Shown here: one piece after another, positions 9,738-19,896 of the stretch
How positions within the stretch are numbered: the stretch's first letter is position 1
How the letters are laid out: every line of letters begins with the position of its first letter
Source of the DNA: Tuctoria greenei
Lineage: Eukaryota > Streptophyta > Magnoliopsida > Poales > Poaceae
Assembly: GCA_036927565.1 (NCBI GenBank)
Contig: JAYESD010000003.1
Coordinates: 95,093,591 to 95,157,590 of the forward strand
Length of the DNA: 64,000 nucleotides
Direction of reading: 5' to 3'
Made by a program: the position numbers and the translations under genes
The notes under the pieces: model-generated
Seen by the model: the letters and a program-made list of their open reading frames with translations, nothing else
What the model was told of the DNA's origin: nothing
Databases searched by the model: none

Positions 9738-11298
9738 ATGTCAAGCTCCAATGATGAGATCTGCGACTATGAGGTCGAGATGGAACAAGACCCTTTGCCT
9801 CGTGTTTCGACGGGGCAAAGCAAGAAGAGGCATGAGTGTGATGCCGAACCCTCGCCCACTACACCTAGGATGCGACGGAAGGTTGGAGCGAAGAAGCCAG
9901 CCTCAAAAGCTCAAGATATGATTGGCTCTAGCTCAGTGGCTCATCGCCAATCCAAAAGAAAAGGCAAAGGGATTGCCTCTGGCCCGATTGGCCCTATCAA
10001 GATGAGTGCACCAAGACAGGGTAACAGAGACCCCGCTGAAGAAAGGTTCAATGGCAAAGGAAGCGATGTGGCTTCAAAACTCAAGACGATTGACTGTTAC
10101 AACAGTTCCAGGAAGGCAGCTGATGCAAGGTTTTGGAGCAACTTCCACGCGGTCTACTATAGCTCCTTGTATCTCACGATGAAGACTCCGGTGGTCCGAA
10201 GCAAATGGATCGACTGGGCACACTTTGAGAGGAAGAGTTGCCCAGCCTTTGATGAAGTGATACAGGTTGTGGAGAGACATGGCCTCAAAGACTTGTTTGC
10301 CTTTAGGTGCAACTGGAATGATGAAGTCATCGCTCAATTCTATGCAATCTGATACTTTCCTAGCGATGAAGAAGAGAGAGTGACTTGGATGACACATGGA
10401 TCCAAGTATACCATTACATATGATGAGTTTGCAAGATTGCTGCACCTTGAGGATACTAGCAGCAATGAGCTCATCATCCACAATATCGGTGTCCTAGAGA
10501 AGGACAAGATGAAGTTCCACTATGACACTCGCCTGAAATTCAACCCCCCCTTCCACCAAGAACATGAAGCCATTCTTCATGGTTCTAAATAGAGTGCTCC
10601 GGAAGACTATTGCTCTGAAAGACGGAGATGCAGGGAGTGTCCAAGGCTATTTGAGGTCATTGATGAAGGTGATCAGCAAGGACAAAAAGTTTGATGTTTT
10701 TTACTATATTTGGAATAATATGGTGAACATCTCCTGCACACTGAACTGGTCCTGTGGCTATGCACCATACTTGATGTTTGTGATTGAGAAAGTCACGGGA
10801 ATTGAGTTCGTGAAGGATGTAGAGCATACACCTCTAAGGCCTCAGAAGCCTCCTCAAGCCTCTCTTCCAACTGCTCCATCTCCCATCTCAAGTGAAGAGG
10901 CCCTGAGGAGAGCTCAAGGAGATACAAGAACTGCTCCCACTACTAGGGACCCTCCTCAAAAAGGGTCTCCTAGTGGCATCTTGAAGTACTTGGCTGCCAT
11001 CTTTGGCTCCTGCAAAAAAGCTGAAGTGAAGCTTCATAAGTTGAGCAAGGCAAGGAAGGAAGGCAGACATGAAATATGTGAAAGATAATATCAAGAATTT
11101 TGTCAGAAACTGGAGATCGAGCCTGTTGGATTTCCTATTATCTCTAATGACTCAGCTTCAGACTTCTCTGAGCTTCCACCGTTATCTCCTTCCGAGCTTG
11201 CCTATTTTGGTGTTGGAGGCACGACGAGTGGTTCTCATCCTCCTCCTCCTCAGGATGATGACAATGAAGATGAAGAGAGGACCGACAGCGAGGAATGA
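9738..11298 (+). pseudogene. Sirevirus env-like (third) ORF, broken
   Basis: ATG at 9738 (MSSSNDEICDYEVEMEQD), then a basic Ser/Lys-rich N-terminal part (KSKKR/KRKGKG type) and a folded-looking core (ADARFWSNFHAVYYSSLY, CNWNDEVIAQFY, LHLEDTSSNELI). In-frame stops are at 10350 (TGA) and 10590 (TAG), with a frameshift near 10590. The continuation has NISCTLNWSCGYAPYLMFVIEKVTG, and the tail is Pro/Ser-rich and acidic, ending TGA at 11296. I see no signal peptide or clear transmembrane helix, so env-like describes position only. Such ORFs are typical of Sireviruses and their function is not established. Confidence 0.7.
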
Positions 11299-11768
11299 GC
11301 TTGTGGCGACTTCTAGATCCCTCCTCTCCGTCTTTTTGGTGCCTTGATGCCACAGGGGGAGAGATTGAGGGGGAGTCATTAGGTTGTAGCCGTAGATGAG
11401 AGATGAGAGCTCCTTTCACATCTTTTGCTCATTGTTATGATTTTGGTGGTGTAAGACTATTTTTAATATTGTTAGACTCTTATTATGCTTCTAAGTTATG
11501 TTTATGGAGTTTGTAATGACAATTTGATATAATCTATGATTATGCTTTGAAATTGACATATATGCTTGATGTTGATATGATTATGTCAATTATCTCATTC
11601 TCATCACGAATGTTACTTACACACACTTAGTTTTGCACCCCACCATAAAGAGTGCACATATGTCTTATGTTTTTATTGCTTAATTTGTTCCAAGCTCATA
11701 TGTGCACACTTTATGAAAATCTGAATTTTTATCATATTTGAAATCTCAATTGGTTGTCATCAATCACC
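11299..11768 (+). other. 3' untranslated region with extra polypurine tracts
   Basis: Two purine blocks at 11351-11376 (CAGGGGGAGAGATTGAGGGGGAG) lie about 400 bases upstream of the real PPT. The rest, 11380-11768, is AT-rich with no gene. Multiplied PPT-like blocks before the 3' LTR are a known Sirevirus feature. Confidence 0.7.
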
Positions 11769-11782
11769 AAAAAGGGGGAGAT
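11769..11782 (+). other. Polypurine tract next to the 3' LTR
   Basis: AAAAAGGGGGAGAT directly before the LTR's TG. The reverse complement occurs at 63199-63213 beside the second Sirevirus LTR. Confidence 0.85.
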
Positions 11783-12027
11783 TGAAAGTACATCCCCTTG
11801 TGGGTTTTGGTTGATTTATGACAAACAAATGAGATCCTAACTAAAATTTTGAGATGAGCGCAAGTTTTAATGAAATTATGAGGAAAGCGCAAAAAGAAAG
11901 GAGAGTGAGGAATCAAGTTGAAAAGAGCTCAAGAGATGAATAGAATACTCTTTGTGTATGGAGTGTGTTGGAGAAACACACCCCAAGAGCTCAAGCAAAA
12001 GAAAACACTCTCACTACACAAATTTAC

Positions 12028-12545
12028 ACAGGTTCGGGCTAGTCCGACATTCCCCGGACTAGTCCGATAATCTCTCTGTCCAGGATAGGGCAAATTCTCC
12101 CAGTGCAGACTTGTCCGAAATGGACTAGTCCAATAAAATCTAGAGTAGTCCGATAATACCTCTGATCAACATCGTACAAGTCTGATATTCCATGGACTAG
12201 TCTGAAATCCTCACTGACCAACTTCGGACAAGTTCCCCAATTTCGGACTTGTCCTTAGTCACTCGAGATTTCACGACACCGGACTAGTCTGTTATTATCC
12301 GGACTAGTCCGATAACCTCTCTGACTAAAATCGAACAAGTCCTCCAAGTACGGACTTGTCCTCAATTCACTAAGGGATTTACCACGTCGGACTAGACCGA
12401 TATGTGTCAGATTAGCCCGAATATCCCCAGTGCCCAAATCGGACTAGTACGCATGTTTTCGGTCAAGTCCAATATTCCTGAACACTTAAGGTTTCCCACA
12501 TGCTGCACATCGGACTAGTCCGGAGTCTACCAAGGACTAGTCCGG
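12028..12545 (+). repeat. Palindromic motif cluster upstream of the LTR promoter
   Basis: Near-palindromes of the form CGGACTAGTCCGA, spaced about 20-60 bases apart, many with the centre changed to ACTTGT, ACAAGT or CTAGTCTG. The cluster ends about 40 bases before the TATA box. Confidence 0.8.
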
Positions 12546-12583
12546 ACTTTGTAAACCCGAACAGTAACCTTTGGAAGCCCTAG

Positions 12584-12591
12584 TATAAATA
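12584..12591 (+). promoter_or_regulatory. TATA box of the Sirevirus LTR
   Basis: TATAAATA in CCCTAGTATAAATAGAG, about 800 bases into the LTR and just after the palindrome cluster. Confidence 0.7.
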
Positions 12592-13336
12592 GAGTTGCAC
12601 GGCCTTACTATGATCACTCTCGACCCCCTGCGCCATCACACCTTCCAAGAGCCCAAAAAACACGTCTCTCCACACAATCCAATGCAAGAAAGATCAAATC
12701 CTTGAGGATTAACCATAGATCAAAGGAGAGACACGTTCTTCACATCTTAAGCTCTTGGGTTTGAATTTCTCACACACTCTCACTATTTTGTTACATATCT
12801 TTCGAGTGTGTTTCGTAGTGTTTGGAATTGTAAATCTTGGGGAGCCCTCAACTTGTGTGAAGGCCCCTTGAACACGGTGATTTACCCCTTTGTGATTAGG
12901 TGGAAGAGAATCGACCTCTGTGGTGATTCGACGAGGGTAGGGTTGGTGAAGACCCGGTCCTCCGTGGACTCGTCAACATATGGACGTAGATTTCCTCTAT
13001 GGAATCAAACCACGGGATAAAATCATTGTGTCTTTACTTTTGTTCTTAGTACTCATTGCAATCTAGGGTTTGCTCAATCTTGTTCAACTTACGTTAAAAC
13101 TATAAAACTAAAGTTAACTTGTGCCATATCTAGTTTCATTGAAGCAATACACTCTAGTTACAACTCAATTTTCGCTACATAGAGTACTTGGATCGAAATC
13201 ATCGATCAAACTTGATCGATCTAGTCCGCACCTTACCGGATTAGTCCGATTTCTCTGTGTTTGACCAGGTTGCTGAGTGTTTTAGGTTCTAACGAAAATT
13301 CAAAAAGCCTATTCACCCCCCTCTAGGCTACATTCA

Positions 13337-13630
13337 GAACTTCTTATGTGGGCGGCCAGAGTCATCAGAACTCATCGTTGCCGGTGAAGCAGATGTTCCA
13401 GTCTTGGCTTCCGGAGTCTCTGTGGCAGCTACTGGCTTCGGAGCCACCGGGAGGTTCGCGACTAATGCCACATCTGCTATTGCCAAAGCTTCGGTTGTGG
13501 GGTCCACTCCGAACACCATTGGTGCCGGGTCCGAAGCTAAAGGCGTTGGGGTGGAGGTCGGACAGACGACCACCACTGACTTTAGAGTCGGGTGCACCCC
13601 CAATGTTGACGCTGCTTCCGTCGGAGATAA
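13337..13630. other. Unassigned segment right of the Sirevirus LTR
   Basis: A GC-richer, roughly 300-base piece between the Sirevirus LTR end and an Athila-like LTR fragment. Both strands are open here. The minus frame (13334-13639) is Ala/Pro/Thr/Ser-rich and the plus frame Ala/Gly/Val-rich, which fits low-complexity composition rather than a gene. It resembles in character the Pro/Ala-rich part of the Tat antisense ORF at 36 kb, but I could not align it. Confidence 0.4.
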
Positions 13631-13761
13631 TGTTGACATTTCTTACGTCACAAATAAAAATATGCAAGCGCACGGAAACTATCGATGTTGCATTTCCCCT
13701 TAAAAGCTTATTCCAAGGGTGTCATTTATATTCTCCCAAAGGAAGGCTAGGTGGAAGCTGT
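13631..13761 (-). repeat. Athila-like LTR end fragment
   Basis: TGTTGACATTTCTTACGTC followed by GCAAGCGCACGGAAACTATCG matches, in reverse, the end of the LTR at 54287-54533. Its inner part also matches 13842-13942. It is a short extra copy placed just before the next repeat. Confidence 0.65.
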
Positions 13762-14513
13762 TGATGGTTCTTACGCACTACTAATAATTCATCCCTAGCG
13801 GTGGTGCCAGAAATGCTTGTTAATAGATTTTAGATTATACATGTAAATCCGCAAGCGCACGGAAACTATCGATGTAGCATATTCCCTCTAAGAGTATTCC
13901 CAAATGGTGTCATTTATATTCTCCCAAAGGAAGGCTAGATGGAAACAAAGCAATGATCAAGTGGAGAGGCTAGGTTGGCCTAGGTAGGTTTCTAGCAAAG
14001 ATGGATAAATGATAAATTGGAGTAGTGTGACACACACAAGATCATTCTATCCTAAGGGGACAAATGGGGTAGAGAGTGACTAGGCTAAGAGTTAGGTAGA
14101 GACTCCTATGATGCTTCTAACGTACATATACATATCCTAAGTTAGTTACTAATGATTATATTAATTATGAATTCTCATGCTAAGTGTATTAACACATCAG
14201 GCACGGGTTTACCCCTAGCAATACTAGGATGACTCCCGCCAAGAGCATGTGGTATAGCCAAACGTGGAGGATTACAAAGGACACATACGGTTGTCACCAC
14301 CTACTGCCTACCCCTTCAATCCGTGGGTCTACGAGACATTCAACGCTACTCTCTATCCTAGCACCATGCTAGCATATTAAGTAATTACCTTAGAAGCCTA
14401 GGCACAAGCCATCCTAAGGCAATGAACTAAATCATCGTTGAACCAATGTTAATTCATAGCATAAGTGATTCATGTTAACATAATCATATTATAGCTAACT
14501 AGATTATAGTAGG
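13762..14513 (-). repeat. Athila-like LTR/5' region, distal copy, interrupted at 14514
   Basis: About 750 bases closely matching 32017-32765 in the same orientation. On the minus strand it has the CCGTGCGCTTGCGG block near its end and a primer-site-like TGGCACCACCGCTAGG, weakly like the tRNA-Asp site TGGCGCCGTTGCCGG of Athila elements. It is cut at 14514 by a CRM-like LTR. Which of the two copies is the true 5' LTR is not certain. Confidence 0.65.
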
Positions 14514-15436
14514 TGATGAACCCAACGGGTATGGGGAATGCCCTATCTTCGATCAGAGATGTTGTGGTGAATGAATTAGGTGGAGGCCGACATTGGCTGC
14601 TCGACTACCACAACCAGAATTGTGTGGCGCCTTGAGCGACAGTTACACCGTCTCCTGATAACTACGATTTGGGTGGAGGTCGACGTTGTGCTACCCAACT
14701 ACAACAACCACAAGGGTGTTGAGCCTTAGCGGTGTTACACCGGCTCCTGTTGTTGCTGTTCTTGACATGCCAAGAACAGCCTTGAACCTGCAAGCAATCG
14801 AAGAACATGCAAGAACTAGATAACAAGCAAACACTCACGGTGTGATAAGTTGGGGTTCTGATTCAAGTAATTGGAAGGTATCGTTGATACTTGCGTTACA
14901 AGGAAGTAGCAATGTTTAAACTTAAAGAAAACAAAACCCAAGTTCTTCCTATGGCTGCTAGTTGTTTATATAGAGGAGGAAGACTAGAACTCAGGATGGA
15001 ATCACGAGTCTTGTTCCGCCTTTTCTGAGCAGCTCAAGCATCATCCGCCTTTGATTCTTGATCCAATGGAAGTAGACGAAGAGAACTTTCCAGCAAGTAC
15101 TTATTTGCATTAAACAACCTTGGGAGTTAAAAGTTATACCCCTTTTAAGTTGGTACTTGCTGCAGTTACAAGGACCCCTCGGCTGGAGCAGCCTTCATTG
15201 CATTAATCCCTCCATTCCTCCTAGCTGGATCAATTCCCAAGCACCTAATAATAACAAGGTCAACACAAGGCTTTAATAGTTCCCCATTTGAAGTATAATT
15301 ACTTTGAATAGCAAGGAATGAATTCACCTGATAATTAAGTTGATGTGCACGAGCGCGTGTCATTGGACCTTGATTAGCTGCAAGTGGTGAATGGGCTACT
15401 GTTGTGGTTGTATCAACGGTAGCGATGTCCTCATCA
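14514..15436 (-). repeat. 3' LTR of the minus-strand CRM-like element (923 bp)
   Basis: Plus-strand reading starts TGATGAACCCAACGGG and ends GATGTCCTCATCA. The reverse is TGATGAGGACATCG...GTTCATCA, matching 24380-25304 and 30879-31794. The TATA box (reverse of TTTATATA) is at 14965-14972. The polyprotein continues into it down to 15166. Confidence 0.9.
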
Positions 15437-16786
15437 TCCTCCCCTTCTTGCAATTGAGTCATCCTCGACTCAAATGTGTCTTCCTCACCCACATATGGTT
15501 TCAAATCTGCAATATTAAAAGAGGAAGTAATCCCAAAATGTGTAGACAACTCAATTTCATATGCATTATCATTAATTTTCGAAGCACTTTGAAGGGTCCA
15601 ACAGCTCTAGGTAGCAATTTAGATTTTCTCAAATCAGGAAATCTACCTTTCTCAAATGCACCCAAACCAAATCACCAGGTTCAAAAGTAACATGCTTTCT
15701 ACCCTTCCTATCGGCTTGTTGATACTTAGCGTTCATGCTCTCAATATTTGCTTTAGTTCGCTCATGCATTTTAAGAATTAATTCAGCACGGCGAGAAGCA
15801 TCAAAATTCAATTTCTCTGAAGGTGGTAGAGCCAAAAGATCAACGGGAGCACGAGGGATAAAACCATATACAATCTGAAAAGGGCACAATTTAGTAGTAG
15901 AATGCAGCGGACGATTGTAAGCAAATTCAATATGAGGCAAACATTCTTCCCATAATTTGATGTTATGTTTCAGAACTGCCCTAAGCATAGTAGATGAACT
16001 ACGGTTCACTACTTCGGTTTGTCTATCAGTTTGAGTGTGACAAGTGGTAGAAAAGAGCAATTTTGTCTCAAACATAGCCCATAAGTTTTTCCGAAAATGA
16101 CTAAGAAATTTGACATCTCTATCTGAAACAATAGTGTTTGGGACCCTATGCAAACAAACAACTTCTTGAAAGAACAAATCAGCAATATGGGTAGCATCAT
16201 CAGTTTTGTGGCATGGTATGAAATGTGCCATTCTAGAAAATCTGTCCACAACAACAAAAACACTATCCCTCACATTCTTTGTTCTAGGCAATCCTAAAAA
16301 AAATCCATAGAAATATCCTGCCATGGAGCACTAGGAACAGGGAAATGCATATATAAACCATGTGGATTAAGACGGGACTGGCTTCTTGACAGGTGGTGCA
16401 ACGAGCAACAAACCGCTCCACATTTCTTCTCATCTTTGGCCAAAAGGAATGGCTTGCTAGGATGTATTCCATCTTCTTGATACTAAAGTGTCCCATCAAC
16501 CCTCCACCATGTGCTTCCTGCAATAGTAAGATACACACAGAACCAGCTGGAATGCACAATTTGTTAGCACAAAATACAAAACTATTAGTGAGACCAAACT
16601 TGTTCCATGTTTTTCCTTCTTTACATTGCAGCAGCACATCTTTGAAATCAGCATCAAAAGCATATTGTTCTCTAATTGTTTCCAAGCCAAAAATCTTAAA
16701 ATCAGGTTGGGACAATATATTATAACAGCGAGATAAGGCATCCACAATGACATTATCTTTTCCTTTCTTGTGTTTGATGACAACCA
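15166..16786 (-). pseudogene. pol: CRM-like RNase H end, integrase and C-terminal tail
   Basis: Begins at the RNase H end (VVIKHKKGKDNVIVDALSR). Then the integrase zinc finger (GHFSIKKMEYILASHSFWP ... CTTC) and core: SMDFF in one frame and LGLPRTKN in another, split by a run of eight T near 16300. Then VVVDRFSRMAHFIPCHKTDD, the second catalytic Asp in IVSDRDVKF, and the Glu region as DRQTEVVNR (usual DGQTE). The C-terminal part has FNIADLKPYVGEEDTFESR, then QLQEGEDDEDIATVDT inside the LTR, and ends at 15166. No chromodomain is visible; extension of the ORF into the LTR is characteristic of CRM elements. Several frameshifts. Confidence 0.85.
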
Positions 16787-17105
16787 TAACCCTGTTGGCA
16801 GCGATGCAAGATATGACGAGGCGGAGTATTCAGTGGATACCGAGCTTGATGATGGACCTTTCAGGTATGGACGGCAGCCACGTAGCGATCATCGTGGTAT
16901 GGGTGGTCGAGCCCTACGACGTGAGGTATATGACAATGACGATTCCCTACGCAGTATTAAATTCTCATACTACCCTTTGATGGGAAATATGATCCGGATG
17001 CATATCTCTCTTGGGAATTATCAGTAGATCAAAAATTGCATGTCATGATTTCCCTGATGATAAAAAGGTTAGAGCTGTCACTAGTGAATTCACTGACTTT
17101 GCTTC
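16787..17105 (+). pseudogene. gag: Inverted gag fragment inside the minus-strand CRM-like element
   Basis: Closely matches 26445-26757 of the plus-strand element and reads in the plus direction, opposite to the integrase and LTRs around it. The left junction has a shared stretch (GTTTGATGACAACC here, GTTGATGACAGCC in the intact gag, GTTGTCATCAAAC in reverse at the RNase H end). The right junction falls in GCTTCTG next to the primer site. Gag residues such as FDGKYD are only partly readable because of small indels. Confidence 0.8.
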
Positions 17106-17119
17106 TGGCTCTGATACCA
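17106..17119 (-). other. Primer binding site, initiator-tRNA-Met type
   Basis: The reverse strand reads TGGTATCAGAGCCA, the canonical site, two bases from the LTR end at 17122. It is better kept than the site at 25307. Confidence 0.85.
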
Positions 17120-17121
17120 CT

Positions 17122-17931
17122 TGATGAACCCAATGGGTACGGGAGATGCCCTATCTTTCGATGAGAGATGTTGGTGGTGAATGAATTAGTTGGAGGCCGA
17201 CGTTGGTTGCCCAACTACCACAACCAGAATGGTGTGGCGCCTTGAGCGACAGTTACATCGTCTCCTGGTAACTACAATTTGGGTGGAGGTCGACGTTGTG
17301 CTACCCGACTACAACAACCACAAGGGTGATGCGCATTAGCGATAGTTACACCGGCTCCTGTTGTTGCTGTTCTTGCCGTGCCAAGAACAACCTTGAACCT
17401 GTAAGCAATCAAAGAACAAGATAGAACAAGATAACAAGCAAACACTCACAGAGTGATAAGTTGGGATTCTGATTCAAGTAATCGGAAGGTCTTGTCGACA
17501 CTTGCGTTACAAGGAAGTAGCAATGTTTAAACTTATAGAAAACAAAACTCAAGTTCTTCCTATGGTTGCTAGTTGTTTATATAGAGGAGGAAGACTAGAA
17601 CTCAGGATGGAATCATGAGTCTTGTTCTGCCTTTTCTGAGCAGCTCAAGCGTCATCCACCTTTGATTCTTGATCCAATGGAAAGTAGACGAAGAGACCTT
17701 TCCAGCATGTACTTATTTGCATTGAACAACCTTGAGAGTTAAAAGTTATACCCCTTTTAAGCTGGTACTTGCTGCAGTTACGAGGACCCCTCGAGTGGAG
17801 CAGCCTTCATTGCATTAATCCCTCCATTCCTCCTAGCTGGATCAATTCTCAAGCACTTAATAATAACAAGGTCATCACAAGGCTTTAATAGTTTCCCCAT
17901 TTGAAGGATAAATACTTTGAACAGCCAGGAA
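17122..17931 (-). repeat. 5' LTR of the minus-strand CRM-like element, truncated
   Basis: Matches 14514-15320 in the same orientation up to about 17931, where similarity stops at GCCAGGAAT. The first ~100 bases of the LTR, including TGATGAGGACATC, are missing, so no target duplication can be read on this side. Confidence 0.8.
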
Positions 17932-18068
17932 TCTACTCCCCTCCTACTTGGACTATGGACTAGAGGCTCTCCTCTCTACAACCTATACTCCTCTAAACCT
18001 ATGGAGAGTAGTGGATACAATGGTTGAATACTCAAGTGGTGTGTGTTGAAGTGAGGGGTGAGGGGTCC

Positions 18069-18076
18069 TATTTATA
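18069..18076 (-). promoter_or_regulatory. TATA box, minus strand
   Basis: The reverse strand reads GCTATAAATAGGACCCC, a strong plant-type TATA box, inside the probable Athila-like LTR. Confidence 0.55.
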
Positions 18077-19701
18077 GCTTGGAGAGGAATTGGTTCCCAC
18101 CACCAAAAGCGCGAATTAGTCTTCATCATGACCAGGGCACCATAGGGAGTCGACACGTGGAAGCTGACTGAGTTTGGCGCCAGGAAGGGTTCGGCCGAAC
18201 AGAAAAGTTGACCATTTCTGGTGTGCTTCCTCGGGGTGACTTCATGTTGGGTCCCATTGACTAATATGGGTGCTACACCGTTGGATGGTCTCAGTTACTT
18301 CTGTTTGTGGGCCATTTAATCACGTGTGGTGCCACATGGTGTCGCCTGATTGGATGGAATGATATTTTATAGGATTCATCCTCTTGTTTCACTTCAATTC
18401 TGTATAGAATGCCTGCATGCACTACTTTCTCTAAAGACAGGTGGAAATAGGTTAAATAGAAAGGTGATGTGTGCAAGAAATGATATGGAGTTGCTACAAT
18501 GACTTTAGCTTGATGACCACGAGTTGCTACAATGTTCTACTTTTCAAAAGTACCATGTGCACAATAAAATACTCTACCTAGTATGCAAAAATTTGCATGG
18601 TACTTCACCCATCTTAGGTCATTATGGGGATTATGCCATCTCCTATTCATGGATGGTTGAAAGATAGACCAGCAAATGGAGCACACATACCATATAAATC
18701 AGGTTCCACTAAAATTACGGAGAGTTCAATTTAGATTTTAAGTATCTCAATTTGATTCTCTTGGTCTCTTGTTTGTGTGTAGTGGAAATAGATCATCACC
18801 AATGCCTTTTGCCTAAATTCATCCTACCTCTACATAAGGCTTTTATGTGGAGCTTGGTAGGAAATATAGTAGGCATATTTGCAACACATAATATTGCTAA
18901 GTCAAAAGAGTAAGCCTTAGGAGAAATCAATTCAAAACAATTTCGATTCAAGACTTGTGCATGTGTGATGGAATGAAGTGGATGTGGATATTTGAGATGA
19001 CTCCTTTTTGAGTGGACTCTCTTGTTTTGTCAGGATGAAACATGGCTACTTTTTTCTCTCAAGCTTATGATGTAAGCATGCATTTTCTTTTTCTTTTTCT
19101 TGTGGCCATGCATTCTACACCCTTTTATGCAATAAATTTTGGAGATAGTACTAAGCATGAATGATATGGAGTTTCTCTTTTTATTGTGGAATGGTGCTAT
19201 AGTGGTGCTATGGTGGAATTTTTCTTACTTCTATGGTGAAATATGTGCAATTGAACTCTTGAATTCAAAAAGTAATGAATGAAATCTCACATAGGTATAT
19301 ACTAGTTTGACAAAGCTCAATGTGAATACAAATAGCATATGCATAAGGTCTATCAATGTTATATATCATATGGCTTTGGTAGGTATTCTCAATCAAATGA
19401 GAGTAGCTTAAATCTTTTTAGAATTTCTCCGGAAATCTAAGTTTCGCTTTGAAATAGGAATAACAGCCCTATCACTATATAACATCTCACAACAACATAG
19501 AATAGATTAAGCTTTTGATACCCACAATTTCCAAAACAAGGTAAAAGCAATTTTAGCCAATGAGAGCAATATTTTGGAGAGTAGTAAGTTGTAAACTAGG
19601 GACTTAAGAAAATTAAAACAGAGAAACTATTCATCATTTCATCTATGTGAATTCCAAACCATTCTTACCGCACGTCATTTATTTTATTTGAAAGCAAATC
19701 T

Positions 19702-19816
<115 letters not shown>

Positions 19817-19876
19817 ATGATGGGTGAGTGGAAAATAAATATGCAAGGGGTTGATACAATTTACCTCAAGTGGGGG

Positions 19877-19891
19877 TCCTCCCCCAAGCTT
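19877..19891 (-). other. Athila-like polypurine tract
   Basis: The reverse strand reads AAGCTTGGGGGAGGA. The same AAGCTTGGGGGAGG occurs on the plus strand at 54823 and 59031 in the other Athila-like pieces. Confidence 0.6.
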
Positions 19892-19896
19892 GTTCT

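Larger units (their letters stand above)
3853..13336 (+). mobile_element. Decayed Sirevirus (Ty1/copia, Maximus/SIRE lineage), 5' part displaced out of the window
   Basis: Order is gag, protease, integrase, reverse transcriptase, RNase H (copia order), env-like ORF, several purine tracts, LTR. An extra ORF between pol and LTR, multiplied GGGGGAG tracts and clustered palindromes are known Sirevirus hallmarks. The 5' LTR and start of gag lie beyond the CRM-like insertion, outside the window. Multiple nonsense and frameshift changes show it is dead. Confidence 0.9.
11783..13336 (+). repeat. Sirevirus 3' LTR (about 1554 bp)
   Basis: Starts TGAAAGTACATCCC right after the purine tract and ends GGCTACATTCA, preceded by the ATTCACCCCCCTCTAGG block usual at the end of Sirevirus LTRs. 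The TATA box is at 12584. Upstream of it, 12028-12545, are at least a dozen copies or near-copies of GGACTAGTCCGA. The 5' LTR is outside the window, so neither LTR divergence nor the target duplication can be read. Confidence 0.85.
14514..17931 (-). mobile_element. Rearranged CRM-like Ty3/gypsy element
   Basis: On the minus strand: 5' LTR 17122-17931 (its first ~100 bases missing), primer site 17106-17119, then a gag piece in the opposite orientation (16787-17105), then RNase H end and integrase (15437-16786), purine tract and 3' LTR 14514-15436. Gag core, protease and reverse transcriptase are missing. Confidence 0.85.

Noticed and set aside
13334..13703. Ala-rich ORFs on both strands as a possible host gene exon
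   Set aside because: Low complexity, no domain, no splice signals or start context. The piece is only 300 bases long between repeats.
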